Shown: positions 36,837 to 46,449, counted from the stretch's first letter. The stretch: 54,660 bases of DNA from Anaerolineae bacterium (GCA_028277515.1 JANQGC010000101.1:1-54660); one strand, 5' to 3'. The notes: generated by a model from the sequence alone, not told the origin. Numbers and translations: made by a program.

Positions 36837-38738
36837 TTATGCGTCACTAAATTCGCCATCAATCACATCTTCATCCGGTGCAGCATCGGGTTCGGGTCCA
36901 GCCTCAGGTCCCGGGGCTTCGCCTGCCGCTTGCTGCTGTTGATATAAAGCAGCCCCAGCTTCCTGCATGACAGCCTGAAGCTGGTCACCGGCCGATTTTA
37001 TGGCAGCGGTGTCGTCATTTTCTAGGGCTGATTTTGTGGCATCAATCTGGCTTTGAATTGAAGCTTTTGATGCATCAGGTAGATTATCACCATTTTCGGA
37101 CAGAAATTTTTCGGCGCTGTAAACAGCAGAGTCTGCTATATTACGAGCCTCAACAGCCTCTTTGCGTTGGGTATCTTCCGAAGCAAACTTCTCTGCCTCT
37201 GACACCATGTTATCAATTTCTGAATCCGACAATCCACTGGAAGGAATGATCTGCATCGCCTGTTCTCGACCTGTTGCCTTATCTTGAGCATTAACATGAA
37301 GAATGCCATCGGCGTTAATATCAAATGTGACTTCGATTTGGGGTACGCCGCGTGGTGCCGGTGGAATGCCGTCCAGGATGAATTTACCAAGGCTCTTATT
37401 ATCATTGGCCATCGGCCGTTCGCCCTGCACAACATGAATCTCAACCTGTGTCTGGCTGTCCGCGGCGGTGGAGAATATCTGGCTCTTTTTCGTCGGAATG
37501 GTTGTGTTGCGCTCGATCAAAGGTGTGGAAACGCTGCCCAGGGTTTCAATCCCCAGAGTCAGCGGCGTAACATCTAACAATAGCACATCCTTCACATCGC
37601 CGCCTAAGACACCGGCCTGTATCGCAGCGCCAAGACCGACGACTTCATCCGGGTTCACACCCTTATGTGGTTCGCGGCCAAAATATTCCTTCACAGCTTC
37701 TTGGATGGCCGGCATGCGAGTCATACCACCAACCAGGATGACCTGCGTGACATCGTTGGTGTTGATGCCGGCATCTTTTAGGGCCTGGCGACAAGGATCG
37801 ATTGAATCCTTCACCAGCTGTTCGGTGAGTTGCTCCAATTTGGCGCGAGTCAATGTAAGATTTAAATGTTTTGGGCCAGTAGCATCGGCCGTGATATAGG
37901 GCAGGTTCAATTCCGACTGCATCGTTGTCGACAACTCGATCTTTGCTTTTTCGGCCGCTTCCCGGAGACGTTGCAAGGCCTGGCGATCATTTCGCAAATC
38001 GATTCCTTCCTGCATCTTAAACTGCTCAGCAGCCCAGTCAATGATTTTTTGATCAAAATCATCACCGCCCAGGAATGTATTACCATTCGTGGATTTAACC
38101 TCAAAAACACCGTCGCCGACTTCGAGAATCGAGATGTCAAATGTACCACCGCCAAGATCATATACGGCAATCAATTCATCTTTTTCTGTGCCAATACCAT
38201 AAGCTAGCGCGGAAGCAGTTGGCTCATTAACAATGCGCATGACCTCCAATCCGGCAATCTTTCCCGCATCTTTTGTGGCCTGGCGCTGGCTGTCATTAAA
38301 ATAAGCCGGGACAGTAATAACAGCCTGGGTGACCGGTTGTCCCAAATAAGCTTCTGCATCCGATTTAATCTTTTGCAAAATCATCGCCGAGATTTCCGGT
38401 GGTGAATATTCCCGTTCATTCATGATGACTCGCACGTCCCCATTCGCTGCCTTACGAATCTCATATGGCATGTATTTCATGGCTTTGGACACTTCCGCAT
38501 CATCAAATTTTCGGCCCATGAAACGCTTAACAGAATAGATCGTATTCTCCGGATTAATTACAGCCTGTCGTTTTGCCACCTGACCCACAAGTCGCTCACC
38601 TGTTTTAGGGTTAACAGCAACAACAGATGGAAAAAGCCGGCTTCCCTCGGCGCTTGGAATAATGACCGGTTCTCCACCCTCCATCACAGCCGCAGCGGAG
38701 TTAGTTGTTCCTAAATCAATACCAATTATTTTGCTCAT
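36837..38738 (-). CDS. dnaK: Chaperone DnaK (Hsp70)
   Basis: A 633-residue Hsp70 of standard length. The nucleotide-binding domain shows [49 protein letters not shown] and [14 protein letters not shown]; the substrate domain has [13 protein letters not shown] and the C-terminus carries an acidic tail ending [15 protein letters not shown]-driven cycles with DnaJ and GrpE fold and rescue proteins. GAGGA precedes ATG 38738 by six bases. It is the third gene of the CIRCE-controlled operon, 54 bases after grpE. Confidence 0.98.
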   Translation of the reverse strand: MSKIIGIDLGTTNSAAAVMEGGEPVIIPSAEGSRLFPSVVAVNPKTGERLVGQVAKRQAVINPENTIYSVKRFMGRKFDDAEVSKAMKYMPYEIRKAANGDVRVIMNEREYSPPEISAMILQKIKSDAEAYLGQPVTQAVITVPAYFNDSQRQATKDAGKIAGLEVMRIVNEPTASALAYGIGTEKDELIAVYDLGGGTFDISILEVGDGVFEVKSTNGNTFLGGDDFDQKIIDWAAEQFKMQEGIDLRNDRQALQRLREAAEKAKIELSTTMQSELNLPYITADATGPKHLNLTLTRAKLEQLTEQLVKDSIDPCRQALKDAGINTNDVTQVILVGGMTRMPAIQEAVKEYFGREPHKGVNPDEVVGLGAAIQAGVLGGDVKDVLLLDVTPLTLGIETLGSVSTPLIERNTTIPTKKSQIFSTAADSQTQVEIHVVQGERPMANDNKSLGKFILDGIPPAPRGVPQIEVTFDINADGILHVNAQDKATGREQAMQIIPSSGLSDSEIDNMVSEAEKFASEDTQRKEAVEARNIADSAVYSAEKFLSENGDNLPDASKASIQSQIDATKSALENDDTAAIKSAGDQLQAVMQEAGAALYQQQQAAGEAPGPEAGPEPDAAPDEDVIDGEFSDA

Positions 38739-38792
38739 TATTTTTCCTCGTCAATTATCAATTCCCACAAACTTTAAAGGTCGTAAAAACTC

Positions 38793-39359
38793 CTACTCAG
38801 CTACTGTTACAAGAGCAGGTCGAATCACTTTATCCCCAACCTGATAACCTTTAATCATGACTCTCATCACCAATCCTGATTCGTACTCATCTGACGGTTC
38901 CTGAGCTAACGCATCATGATAATTCGGGTCAAACGGTTGGCCTAAAGTATCAATTTCTTTCACATTTAAACTATCCAGAATATTTAAGAACTTGCGATGC
39001 ACAAGTTCAATACCGGCAAACCAACCATCCTCCCGGATGGGTTCAGGAGCATTTTCAATCGCTCGATCAAAATCGTCCAACACAGGAAGTAGCTTGGAGA
39101 CCAAATCAACATTCGCATTTGTGTAGGCCATCATCTGTTGCTTTTCAAAACGCTTCCGCGCATTAGCCAGCTCAGCCTGTGCTCTTAACGATAAATCATA
39201 ATTTTTGGCTGCTTCTTCTTTGGCTTGCTCCAATTGTTCTTCAATTGAGAGTTCTTCCTTCTCTTCACCTTCGTCAGGGTGCGATGGCTCATCCACGCCT
39301 TCTGAAGCGATAACGTCTTCTAATTCACCGGTAACTTCATTCATCTTCTCTTCAGTCAC
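38793..39359 (-). CDS. grpE: Nucleotide-exchange factor GrpE
   Basis: A 188-residue DnaK partner. An acidic N-terminus and a coiled-coil (~35-95, EEQLEQAKEEAAKNYDLSLR, ANARKRFEKQQ) precede the four-helix and beta-domain (LLPVLDDFDRAIENAP, YHDALAQEPSDEYESG, GYQVGDKVIRPALV). It releases ADP from DnaK. GTG 39359 is chosen because AGGA lies eight bases upstream; it overlaps the hrcA stop by eight bases. An ATG at 39344 is an alternative that would shorten the protein by five residues. Confidence 0.96.
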   Translation of the reverse strand: MTEEKMNEVTGELEDVIASEGVDEPSHPDEGEEKEELSIEEQLEQAKEEAAKNYDLSLRAQAELANARKRFEKQQMMAYTNANVDLVSKLLPVLDDFDRAIENAPEPIREDGWFAGIELVHRKFLNILDSLNVKEIDTLGQPFDPNYHDALAQEPSDEYESGLVMRVMIKGYQVGDKVIRPALVTVAE

Positions 39360-40413
39360 TTAAATTTTCCTCAAGTTCCAACGTTTTTGGCTCGTACGGA
39401 TCAGCATAGTATTCATAAACAAAACCGCTCATCAAATCCGCCACATATCGTACCGCAGCAACATTCCGTCCATAAGCCATTCTTGTCGGTCCAATAACGG
39501 CAACGGTTCCACTGAAATCATCAGGAACGCCATACCTGGCCATAATGATTGTGCACTCTTTAAGCTCTTCCCATCGACCTTCACCACCAATCACAACTTG
39601 AACCCCGCTAGATTCCGGAACATGGGCTTCAGATATAACATTAGCCAACAGGGTGCGCTCCTCAAGAACGCGAACGGCTTGTCGCGTCCCCTCATTTTCT
39701 AAAAGGTTAATAATTCCATCACGATAGATATCACTGATGGAACGATTATCGGAACGAATTAATATATCTAAGATCAGCCGGGTAACTTCACGTTCTAAGG
39801 TATTTAATTGAGCTGCCTGGCGTCGAATTTCGTCATAAGTTGCATTTTCATAAAGTTCGTTTAGGTGGTCAGCAGCCAGGCTTAATCGAGATTGCGGCAA
39901 TGGCTCGGCAAGCGTTAACATTTGCTGTTTAACCTCTCCACTGTGAAGAACCAAGATCATCAAAACCAATCTTCCCTGTGTGGCAATGAGCTGAAGATGT
40001 TTATAATGATTCGCTTTCGTATGAGGGGCAGTCACAAAACTGGCTCCCTGAGAAGTCCGCGATAAAATGGCCGCCGCCAACTGCATCCACTGATTTAATT
40101 CTAGTCTGGCCTGGTGAAATTGGTGGCGGATCATCTGCTGTTCGTGTAAGGGGAGATGGAATTCTCCCAACAGTTTTTGTACGAAATAGCGATAGCCCAA
40201 TTCGGTTGGGACCCGACCGGCGGATGTATGCTGCTGCAAGAGGTAACCTAAATCTCCCAATGCTGCCAATTCATTACGCACTGTTGCTGAACTTATATTT
40301 AAGTCAAAATTATCAACCAGGGTCTTTGAGCCAACCGGTTGACCAGTTTCCACATACGTGCGAATGACTAGCCTTAAGATTTTTTCTTGCCGCTCGCTTA
40401 GCGAATGTAACAT
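39352..40413 (-). CDS. hrcA: Heat-inducible transcription repressor HrcA
   Basis: A 353-residue repressor. The winged-helix N-terminus (~1-75) has ERQEKILRLVIRTYVETGQP, VGSKTLVDNF and SSATVRNELAALGDLGYL, then HTSAGRVPTELGYR, all HrcA hallmarks. The C-terminal domain includes VVIGGE and RYGVPDDFSGTVAVIGPTRM. HrcA binds CIRCE DNA and its activity normally depends on GroE. As first gene of the operon it represses itself and the DnaK machinery through the CIRCE 81 bases upstream. A perfect stem-loop lies just before the start codon. No groES/groEL is present in the window. Confidence 0.96.
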   Translation of the reverse strand: MLHSLSERQEKILRLVIRTYVETGQPVGSKTLVDNFDLNISSATVRNELAALGDLGYLLQQHTSAGRVPTELGYRYFVQKLLGEFHLPLHEQQMIRHQFHQARLELNQWMQLAAAILSRTSQGASFVTAPHTKANHYKHLQLIATQGRLVLMILVLHSGEVKQQMLTLAEPLPQSRLSLAADHLNELYENATYDEIRRQAAQLNTLEREVTRLILDILIRSDNRSISDIYRDGIINLLENEGTRQAVRVLEERTLLANVISEAHVPESSGVQVVIGGEGRWEELKECTIIMARYGVPDDFSGTVAVIGPTRMAYGRNVAAVRYVADLMSGFVYEYYADPYEPKTLELEENLSD

Positions 40414-40430
40414 CTTATTTCATACACGGT

Positions 40431-40456
40431 AGAGACTAGAGTAACCTCTAGTCTCT
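40431..40456 (-). promoter_or_regulatory. Leader stem-loop directly upstream of hrcA
   Basis: AGAGACTAGAG at 40431-40441 is the exact complement of CTCTAGTCTCT at 40446-40456, leaving a four-base loop. In the mRNA it ends 17 bases before the hrcA start, whose ribosome site is weak. No T run follows, so termination is unlikely. Confidence 0.65.
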
Positions 40457-40493
40457 ATAAACATTCTTTATTATTCGGATGACAATGCCGCTT

Positions 40494-40526
40494 TTAGCAC
40501 TCTGAATATACGAGTGCTAAGCACTC
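40494..40526 (-). promoter_or_regulatory. CIRCE operator with an extra overlapping half-site
   Basis: TTAGCACTC at 40494-40502 and GAGTGCTAA at 40512-40520 are separated by nine bases, an exact match to the CIRCE consensus bound by HrcA. The right half also starts a second inverted repeat, GAGTGC at 40512-40517 with GCACTC at 40521-40526 around TAA, so three half-sites are arranged in a row. It begins just after the predicted transcription start. Confidence 0.95.
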
Positions 40527-40535
40527 GCTTTAATT

Positions 40536-40564
40536 ATCTTAACATGCCAGTAAATCAAGGTCAA
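40536..40564 (-). promoter_or_regulatory. Promoter of the hrcA heat-shock operon
   Basis: On the minus strand, TTGACC (40564-40559) and TAAGAT (40541-40536) are 17 bases apart. The predicted start near 40529 lies at the edge of the CIRCE operator, the classic arrangement for HrcA repression. Confidence 0.75.
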
Positions 40565-40624
40565 ATAAGAATAACGTTAGATCGGCCGACAAACATTCTG
40601 GTCATTATCTAACATGTCAAAATA

Positions 40625-42163
40625 TTAAATTTTTATGGGTGCCTGGGGGATGGAATCCTCTTGTTGTCCATCTTCATTTGGTGAATTTTGGCTGTTAGGC
40701 TCACCACCTTCTAGTTCCGCCGGAGGCAACGCTTCAATGGCTTCAAATTTCTGCCGAGGCCGGAACAATTGCCAGATGGTACGCAATAAAATCTTTGTAT
40801 CAAGTAAAATTGACCAATGCTCAGAATACCAAAGATCATATTTTGTGCGCTCCATAATTGAAGTGTCGCCACGCATTCCATTAACTTGCGCCCATCCGGC
40901 CATACCAGCTTTCTCCCGGTGCCTTTCCATGTAGTGCGGGACAATTTTCTGAAACTGTTCAACATAATGAGCCTGTTCAGGCCTTGGGCCGACAAGGCTC
41001 ATTTCTCCAAGTAAAACATTAATCAGGTTTGGCAGCTCATCAACCTCAAACCGGCGGAGGATGGCACCCAATTTTGTTTGACGTGGATCGTTGTGTTTTG
41101 TCCAACCTGGACCTTCTTTTTCAGCATCGTTGCGCATTGAGCGAAATTTTATCATCATGAACCGTTGGCCATTCAAACTCATCCTGGGCTGGACAAAAAA
41201 TACGGGGCCAGGTGATTCCAATTTTATGGCAATCGCTGTAAAGAGCATTAATGGAGAGAGGAGAACAAGAGCAAATACCGATCCAACAATATCAATTAAG
41301 CGTTTAAAGATGAGCAAGTATCCGCGCAGAGCAAAATCGCGAACGGACAATAATGGCAAACCGCCAAGGTCATCAATGGTCGCTTGTTGGGTGACAAATT
41401 GGAATATGTCGGGGAAAACCTTGACGGTCACCCGCCCTCTTTCACAGTACGAAATAACGCGGACGGCTTCACGATGCCCTTTTTCGGGTATTGCAACTAT
41501 CACTTCATCAATAGCAAATTCATCGATTAAGCGTGGCAAATCTTCCGGCTGCCCCAAAATGGGGGCACCCAAAAACTCATTTTCATCCTCTTCGCCATTG
41601 ATGACGCCGACAAGCTCATAACCCAATTGGGGAGACCAAAGGATGCGCTGTAATATAAATCGTGCCGTTTCCCCTGTGCCTACAATTAATAACCGATCTT
41701 GACCCAGGCCGCGATCGCGCAGCCAATTGCGAACTGTTTGGTGCAGCATACGGCCGATGGTGATGAAAAGGATGCTTAATGCCCAAGAATAAAGATACAT
41801 CGCCCGGGGATAATTTATTATGGCGTCATTATCCTTGTAGAACAATGATGATAATGCAACGGCAATTAAAGTTCCAATCGTGACGGCCGCAATCACATAA
41901 TAAACCTGGTCAATACGCGATACGGAACGAGGGATGTAATATTGACGGTAATAAAAAAGGGTAGCCAGGATGACAACGACTTGCAGTAACAAAAAGCCAA
42001 AGTAACTGGACAACGGATACGAATTAGCCAGCTCTCCCGGCCAATCTATATTTACGCGCAACCAATAAGCCAAAATAAATGCAAGCACGATCATTAACCC
42101 ATCTAATAGTAGTAAGGAAAAGGTATAGATCGTGCGAATTTTCTGTGTATTCATATATTGCAA
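40625..42163 (-). CDS. Polyprenyl glycosylphosphotransferase (WbaP/WcaJ type)
   Basis: A 512-residue initiating enzyme of exopolysaccharide or surface-glycan synthesis. Four N-terminal helices (~10-135) are followed by a CoA-binding-like Rossmann domain (~150-260: RLLIVGTGETARFIL, VIVAIPEKGHREAV) and a fifth helix plus catalytic PGT domain (~285-490: FKRLIDIVGSV, MIKFRSMRNDAEKEG, FEVDELPNLINVLLGEMSLVGPRPEQ, EKAGMAGWAQVNG). It moves a sugar-1-phosphate from a UDP-sugar to undecaprenyl phosphate. The C-terminal tail is acidic and probably disordered. TTG 42163 has AAGG seven bases upstream; ATG 42154 is an alternative. It is the full-length counterpart of the PGT half in the fusion at 6294-7913. 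Confidence 0.92.
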   Translation of the reverse strand: MQYMNTQKIRTIYTFSLLLLDGLMIVLAFILAYWLRVNIDWPGELANSYPLSSYFGFLLLQVVVILATLFYYRQYYIPRSVSRIDQVYYVIAAVTIGTLIAVALSSLFYKDNDAIINYPRAMYLYSWALSILFITIGRMLHQTVRNWLRDRGLGQDRLLIVGTGETARFILQRILWSPQLGYELVGVINGEEDENEFLGAPILGQPEDLPRLIDEFAIDEVIVAIPEKGHREAVRVISYCERGRVTVKVFPDIFQFVTQQATIDDLGGLPLLSVRDFALRGYLLIFKRLIDIVGSVFALVLLSPLMLFTAIAIKLESPGPVFFVQPRMSLNGQRFMMIKFRSMRNDAEKEGPGWTKHNDPRQTKLGAILRRFEVDELPNLINVLLGEMSLVGPRPEQAHYVEQFQKIVPHYMERHREKAGMAGWAQVNGMRGDTSIMERTKYDLWYSEHWSILLDTKILLRTIWQLFRPRQKFEAIEALPPAELEGGEPNSQNSPNEDGQQEDSIPQAPIKI

Positions 42164-42352
42164 TAATTTGCCTTAAACCTTAAAGTAGAGGGCTTCCACC
42201 TGTAATTCTAGCAAAAGGCCGAACCTATTCCAAGCATGGTAGTATGCGTAATGCGGGCGCTTAGACATCTCTTACCATACGCCAACATAAGGTTAATAAT
42301 GACCAGGTATTATTATGCGAGATCTATTGATCTTTAGGAGTTCAAATACATA

Positions 42353-43573
42353 ATGAAGAATCGATTCAGTATCATTTTAATCATAGTGATTATTTTTATT
42401 GTTGGTTTTAATAGTGGCTATCTGCTTGGGCAATCGCCGGCAGCCCCTTACCATGTTTTTCCCTCTTCCACCAACTCGGAATCAACGGCCGAAGCATTCG
42501 ATCCAATGTGGGAAGTTTATGATTTAGTAAATACGAGATACCTGGAACAACCTGTGGACAACAATTTGCTTGCTGAAGGGGCAATCAATGGCATGTTAGA
42601 AGCATTAGAGGATCCAAACACGCGTTATTTATCACCGCGGGCTGAAATAGCAGAACGTGAGGGTTTTGATGGGGAAATTCAAGGCATCGGGGTAGAAGTA
42701 ACCAGTGAAGATGGCAATATTACGGTTGTTTCACCCATTGAAGGGACACCCGCCGACAAAGCCGGCTTACGGCCAGGTGACATTTTAAGAGAAGCTGACG
42801 GCACTGACCTCACAGATATGAGTGTTATTGAAGCCGCCCAAATAGTTCGCGGCCCGGTCGGATCGACAGTCACACTATTAGTCGAACGAGATGGCGAAAC
42901 GTTTGAATTAGAAGTAGAACGGGCGGTAATCGAAATTGACAGCGTTCGTGGTGAAATTTTGGATGAAAACCTGGCTTATGTGCGGCTCAATCATTTTGGA
43001 AATCGAACAGCACAAGAATTAGGAGACGTCCTTGAGGAACTAATGGAACAAGATCCGGATGGCATAATACTCGATTTGCGACGCAATCCTGGGGGCGCGC
43101 TGGAGACCGTCGTGGATATTGCCGATGAATTTCTACCGGAGGGTATCGTCTTAATTCAAGAATTCGGCGATGGCGACCAACGGGAATACAAGTCAGGTAA
43201 TAAAGGAGTTGCTGAAGAGTTGCCCCTTGTCGTCATGATTGATGAAGGCAGCGCCAGCGCCTCTGAAGTATTAGCCGGCGCCATTCAAGATCGCGACCGC
43301 GGCATTTTAATTGGGCAAAACTCATTTGGCAAGGGAACAATCCAAACCTGGCAGGAATTAAGTAATGGCGGAGGCGTGCGTATTACTTTCGCTAGATGGT
43401 TGACACCCAATGAATCTTGGGTGAACGAAGGAGGGTTGACTCCTGATTACACAGTAACCTTGCCTGATTTCGATGCTGAAGAAGAATTTAACGACACACA
43501 GTTACAGGCAGCCATTGATTATCTTATCGGCAACCCTGTCATTGAGGATAGCACACCCGCATCGGACACCTAG
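42353..43573 (+). CDS. ctpA: C-terminal processing peptidase, family S41 (CtpA-like)
   Basis: A 406-residue membrane-anchored or secreted serine protease. An N-terminal hydrophobic segment (IILIIVIIFIVGF) is followed by a helical S41 N-domain, a PDZ domain (~105-190: GEIQGIGVEV, PADKAGLRPGDILREADG) and the protease core with ILDLRRNPGG, nucleophile Ser within GSASASE (~299-305) and the general-base Lys in SFGKGTIQ. It trims or degrades envelope proteins. ATG 42353 follows AGGAG by about 12 bases. It is monocistronic, with a terminator shared with convergent recN. Confidence 0.93.
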   Translation: MKNRFSIILIIVIIFIVGFNSGYLLGQSPAAPYHVFPSSTNSESTAEAFDPMWEVYDLVNTRYLEQPVDNNLLAEGAINGMLEALEDPNTRYLSPRAEIAEREGFDGEIQGIGVEVTSEDGNITVVSPIEGTPADKAGLRPGDILREADGTDLTDMSVIEAAQIVRGPVGSTVTLLVERDGETFELEVERAVIEIDSVRGEILDENLAYVRLNHFGNRTAQELGDVLEELMEQDPDGIILDLRRNPGGALETVVDIADEFLPEGIVLIQEFGDGDQREYKSGNKGVAEELPLVVMIDEGSASASEVLAGAIQDRDRGILIGQNSFGKGTIQTWQELSNGGGVRITFARWLTPNESWVNEGGLTPDYTVTLPDFDAEEEFNDTQLQAAIDYLIGNPVIEDSTPASDT

Positions 43574-43574
43574 A

Positions 43575-43611
43575 AAAAATGCCAGGCAGCTATGACGGTC
43601 CTGGCATTTTT
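43575..43611. terminator. Bidirectional terminator shared by ctpA and recN
   Basis: AAAAATGCCAGG at 43575-43586 is the exact complement of CCTGGCATTTTT at 43600-43611 with a 13-base loop, giving T runs in both directions. The recN stop (43590-43592) lies within the loop, so its last codons form one arm of the hairpin. Confidence 0.9.
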
Positions 43612-45347
43612 ACTTTATCGTTTTTCTCAAACTGTACTTGTTTGATGATCGACTGCGCACCATTTACGGCCGATTCCCCCATCGTTCCAAGCATCGCCGC
43701 CAATTCATTAATCCTTTCATGACTATTAAGATGGTGAATATTGGTTTTTGTGCGACCTCCAACCACCTGTTTACTCACATGAAAATGAACATCGCCATAT
43801 CCTGCTAATTGAGGAAGATGCGTAACAACAACCACCTGATGATTACCCGCCGCAGTCAACCCCCACAATTTTTGGCCGACAACTGCTCCTACGCGCCCGC
43901 CAATACCCTGATCGATTTCATCAAAAATCAATGTTGGTGTTTGATCAACTTCTGCGAGGGCAGACTTAATAGCCAGCATCAGCCTGGCCGTTTCTCCCCC
44001 GCTGGCAACCTTAGCCACCGGCTTCAACGGTTCGCCGGGATTGGCTGAAAGGACAAACTCCGCCTGGTCAATTCCTGAACCGTCGAAGGCAAACCGCTCT
44101 TCACCGACATAAGCCCCGTTCTCATCAATAGCTCGCGAAAACTCAACTTCAAACCGGGCACCCGCCATTTGTAAGTCACTCAACTGGCTTTCCACGGCAG
44201 AGGAGAGTTTAAGCCCGGCTTCCTTTCTTTTTTTAGAGAGAATTTCCCCCATCGATCCGACATGCCTTAGAAGCTGCTCCTGCTCTTTTTCAAGAATCTC
44301 TACCCTTTCCTCGTCAAGATTGATACGCTCCAACTCTTGCTCAGCCTGCTCCATTCTGGCGATTACATCAGCAATTGAATCACCATATTTGCGCTTGAGC
44401 ATATTAATTAATTCCAGGCGCTCTTCGATTTCATCTAATCGCGAAGGGTCAAATTCCAGCGTTTGCTGGTATGACTGTATATTGGCTGCTAATTCATTAA
44501 TTTGAAATGTTAAACCCTGTAAATCTTCCAGGACGGCCGATTTTGTATCATCTAGTTTGGCAAGTTGGGTCAAGGCCCGTTCAGCATTTCCCAATATATC
44601 GGAAGCGGAGACTGTTTCATCGTCAACTCCAATTAAGGCGGCAATAACTTCAGCCGAGTACCGGTTGAGCTGTTCAGCATTGGCTAGGCGAGTTCTCTCG
44701 GACTTCAGTTCTTCTTCCTCACCCTGGCTTAAATCGGCCGCTTTGATTTCATTAATTTGGTATTGCAGCATATCAATTCGCTGGCCGATCATGCGCTTAT
44801 CCTGGCGTAAATTTTCCAATTCACGCTCGACCTTACGTAAATTATCGACTTCAGCAGACAGCTTTTTACGTTCTGCAACCAGGCCACCGTAAGCGTCCAA
44901 CAAGGGCAAATGAGCCTGGGGTTTAAGCAATGAGAGATGCTCTCCTTGCCCATGAATGTCCAATAAAGGCGTTGCGATCTCACGCATAAGGCTTAGGCTA
45001 ACAGTGCGGCCGTTTACACGTGAGTAACTGCGCCCATTCAAGCGAACCTCGCGCCCTAATTGCAAGATGTCCTCATCCTCATTCTCGATACCCTCCTGTT
45101 CAAGCACCGGCATTATCATGTTTCTCAGCTCAGGAGAAAGCATAAAAACAGCTTCGATAATCGCACTCTCCGTCTCTGCTCGCACCATACTGCTATCTGC
45201 CCGGCCACCTAATATTAAAGTAACCGCATCAAGAATGATCGATTTTCCTGCCCCAGTCTCGCCTGTTAAAACCGTAAATCCAGGCGCAAATCGCATATGC
45301 AAATCATCAATAATAGCAAAATTGCGAATGGTTATTTCTTTCAACAT
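43590..45347 (-). CDS. recN: DNA repair protein RecN
   Basis: A 585-residue SMC-like ATPase of double-strand break repair. I start at ATG 45347 (MLKEITIRNFAIIDDLH), which gives the standard RecN N-terminus; longer reading would overlap the upstream gene. Walker A GETGAGKS is at 29-36, coiled-coils span ~150-370 around a short hinge region, and the C-terminal head has KVASGGETARLMLAIK (signature) and TLIFDEIDQGIGGRVG (Walker B). It gathers broken DNA ends for recombination. It is the last gene of a minus-strand group after the TPR/B-box protein, 16 bases apart. Confidence 0.95.
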   Translation of the reverse strand: MLKEITIRNFAIIDDLHMRFAPGFTVLTGETGAGKSIILDAVTLILGGRADSSMVRAETESAIIEAVFMLSPELRNMIMPVLEQEGIENEDEDILQLGREVRLNGRSYSRVNGRTVSLSLMREIATPLLDIHGQGEHLSLLKPQAHLPLLDAYGGLVAERKKLSAEVDNLRKVERELENLRQDKRMIGQRIDMLQYQINEIKAADLSQGEEEELKSERTRLANAEQLNRYSAEVIAALIGVDDETVSASDILGNAERALTQLAKLDDTKSAVLEDLQGLTFQINELAANIQSYQQTLEFDPSRLDEIEERLELINMLKRKYGDSIADVIARMEQAEQELERINLDEERVEILEKEQEQLLRHVGSMGEILSKKRKEAGLKLSSAVESQLSDLQMAGARFEVEFSRAIDENGAYVGEERFAFDGSGIDQAEFVLSANPGEPLKPVAKVASGGETARLMLAIKSALAEVDQTPTLIFDEIDQGIGGRVGAVVGQKLWGLTAAGNHQVVVVTHLPQLAGYGDVHFHVSKQVVGGRTKTNIHHLNSHERINELAAMLGTMGESAVNGAQSIIKQVQFEKNDKVKMPGPS

Positions 45348-45363
45348 TGATCGAACGACCTGT

Positions 45364-46347
45364 TCACCGTGCCCAATAAAATGCAGAACTCGTCGCCGTA
45401 AACAAATAAATGCCAATACCGGCAAGTTTGAAAAGAGCGCCTCCACCACCTGCAAACAGGACCAATAGCCAGGGCCAGGCAAAAACGAGCACACCTATAA
45501 TCACACATCCGGCTACAACATGGGGAATAAATCGCCCTCTTCTCTTATTAATTACCCGCTTTGCCAGGCGAGCAATGAAACCGCCAACCGCGCCCCCGGC
45601 AAAAATGAGGATTAAAATCATAAAGAAGCCGCCGCTGAAACGGACAACCAACCAACCCGCCATCAAACTGAGCGGTAAGGCGACCAGGGCTGCTAATAAA
45701 TAATCCGTTGGCTTATTATTGAAAAAGGCATCCTCGGCTTCCCGGTGGCAGGTGGGACAAAGATACCCCACCGGCGTTTTCACCGTACATTCGCTGCAAA
45801 TGGGGTTATTACATTTGTAACAACGCAGGGAAGTCGCCCGATTCGGATGCCGGTAACAAAATAATTCCGCATCAGGATCATTAACCACAACATGGTCATG
45901 ATCATCGTCCTGAATTGTGGCTTCCTGCACCTGCTTTGCTGGTGCCACGGCATCCGACTCATAGCTAATAGCCGGATCTGGATAAACGCTTTTATCTTTA
46001 ACTTCATCATGAGATGGTGCTGGATTATTGACATTACTTGTCTGCTTATCCTCTTGTTTGTTCAAGTCTGAAGTCAGACTGCCATCCATCACCTCATTCT
46101 GCATAGCGTTTAATCCGGCAATCGCCTGTTCATTGGTTTGATCGAGACTTATTACCTTCTTATATGCCGCTTCTTTTTCCTCAACGTCTTTGGTCACCTG
46201 GGCCAGGCCTAACCAGCCGGCGCTGCTCTCCGGCATTTCCCCCACTATTTGACGATACACAGCTTCGGCCGCGGCATATTTCCCGGCTTCAACGTTTCGT
46301 TCAGCCTGGCGAAGCAATGATCGAATTCGTGGTGATTCTCTATTCAT
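45364..46347 (-). CDS. TPR, B-box zinc-finger and membrane protein
   Basis: A 327-residue protein. Residues ~8-85 contain TPR-like helices (VEAGKYAAAEAVYRQIVGEM, GWLGLAQVTKDVEEKEAAYK). An acidic low-complexity linker (~95-155) leads to a B-box-type zinc-binding segment (~160-205) with ordered Cys/His: CYRHPNRATSLRC, CNNPICSEC and GYLCPTCHREAE. The C-terminus has three to four hydrophobic segments (LLAALVALPLSLMAGWLVV, MILILIFAGGAVGGFIA). Proteins with this finger plus membrane helices are frequent in Chloroflexota; function is unknown. The intergenic repeat copy 2 lies just upstream, between it and nadK. Confidence 0.78.
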   Translation of the reverse strand: MNRESPRIRSLLRQAERNVEAGKYAAAEAVYRQIVGEMPESSAGWLGLAQVTKDVEEKEAAYKKVISLDQTNEQAIAGLNAMQNEVMDGSLTSDLNKQEDKQTSNVNNPAPSHDEVKDKSVYPDPAISYESDAVAPAKQVQEATIQDDDHDHVVVNDPDAELFCYRHPNRATSLRCYKCNNPICSECTVKTPVGYLCPTCHREAEDAFFNNKPTDYLLAALVALPLSLMAGWLVVRFSGGFFMILILIFAGGAVGGFIARLAKRVINKRRGRFIPHVVAGCVIIGVLVFAWPWLLVLFAGGGGALFKLAGIGIYLFTATSSAFYWAR

Positions 46348-46375
46348 TCTTTCTTACCAACATTTTCCTCATTTT

Positions 46376-46449
46376 ATGAATCTTGTACATTTAAACAGGT
46401 AAATCTTGTAACCGCAAAATCCATTTCGCGCCCCTCCGGTAGGATATTA
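46376..46449. repeat. Intergenic repeat, copy 2
   Basis: Counterpart of 25033-25105. Again it runs up to the stop codon of a minus-strand gene (nadK, stop 46447-46449) and lies 29 bases upstream of the next minus-strand start. The two copies differ mainly at the end nearest the stop codon. Confidence 0.85.

Noticed and set aside
42164..42352. tRNA or riboswitch in the gap before ctpA
   Set aside because: A GTTCAAAT string resembles a T-loop but there is no acceptor stem or cloverleaf; other gaps also showed no tRNA-like or riboswitch-like layout.
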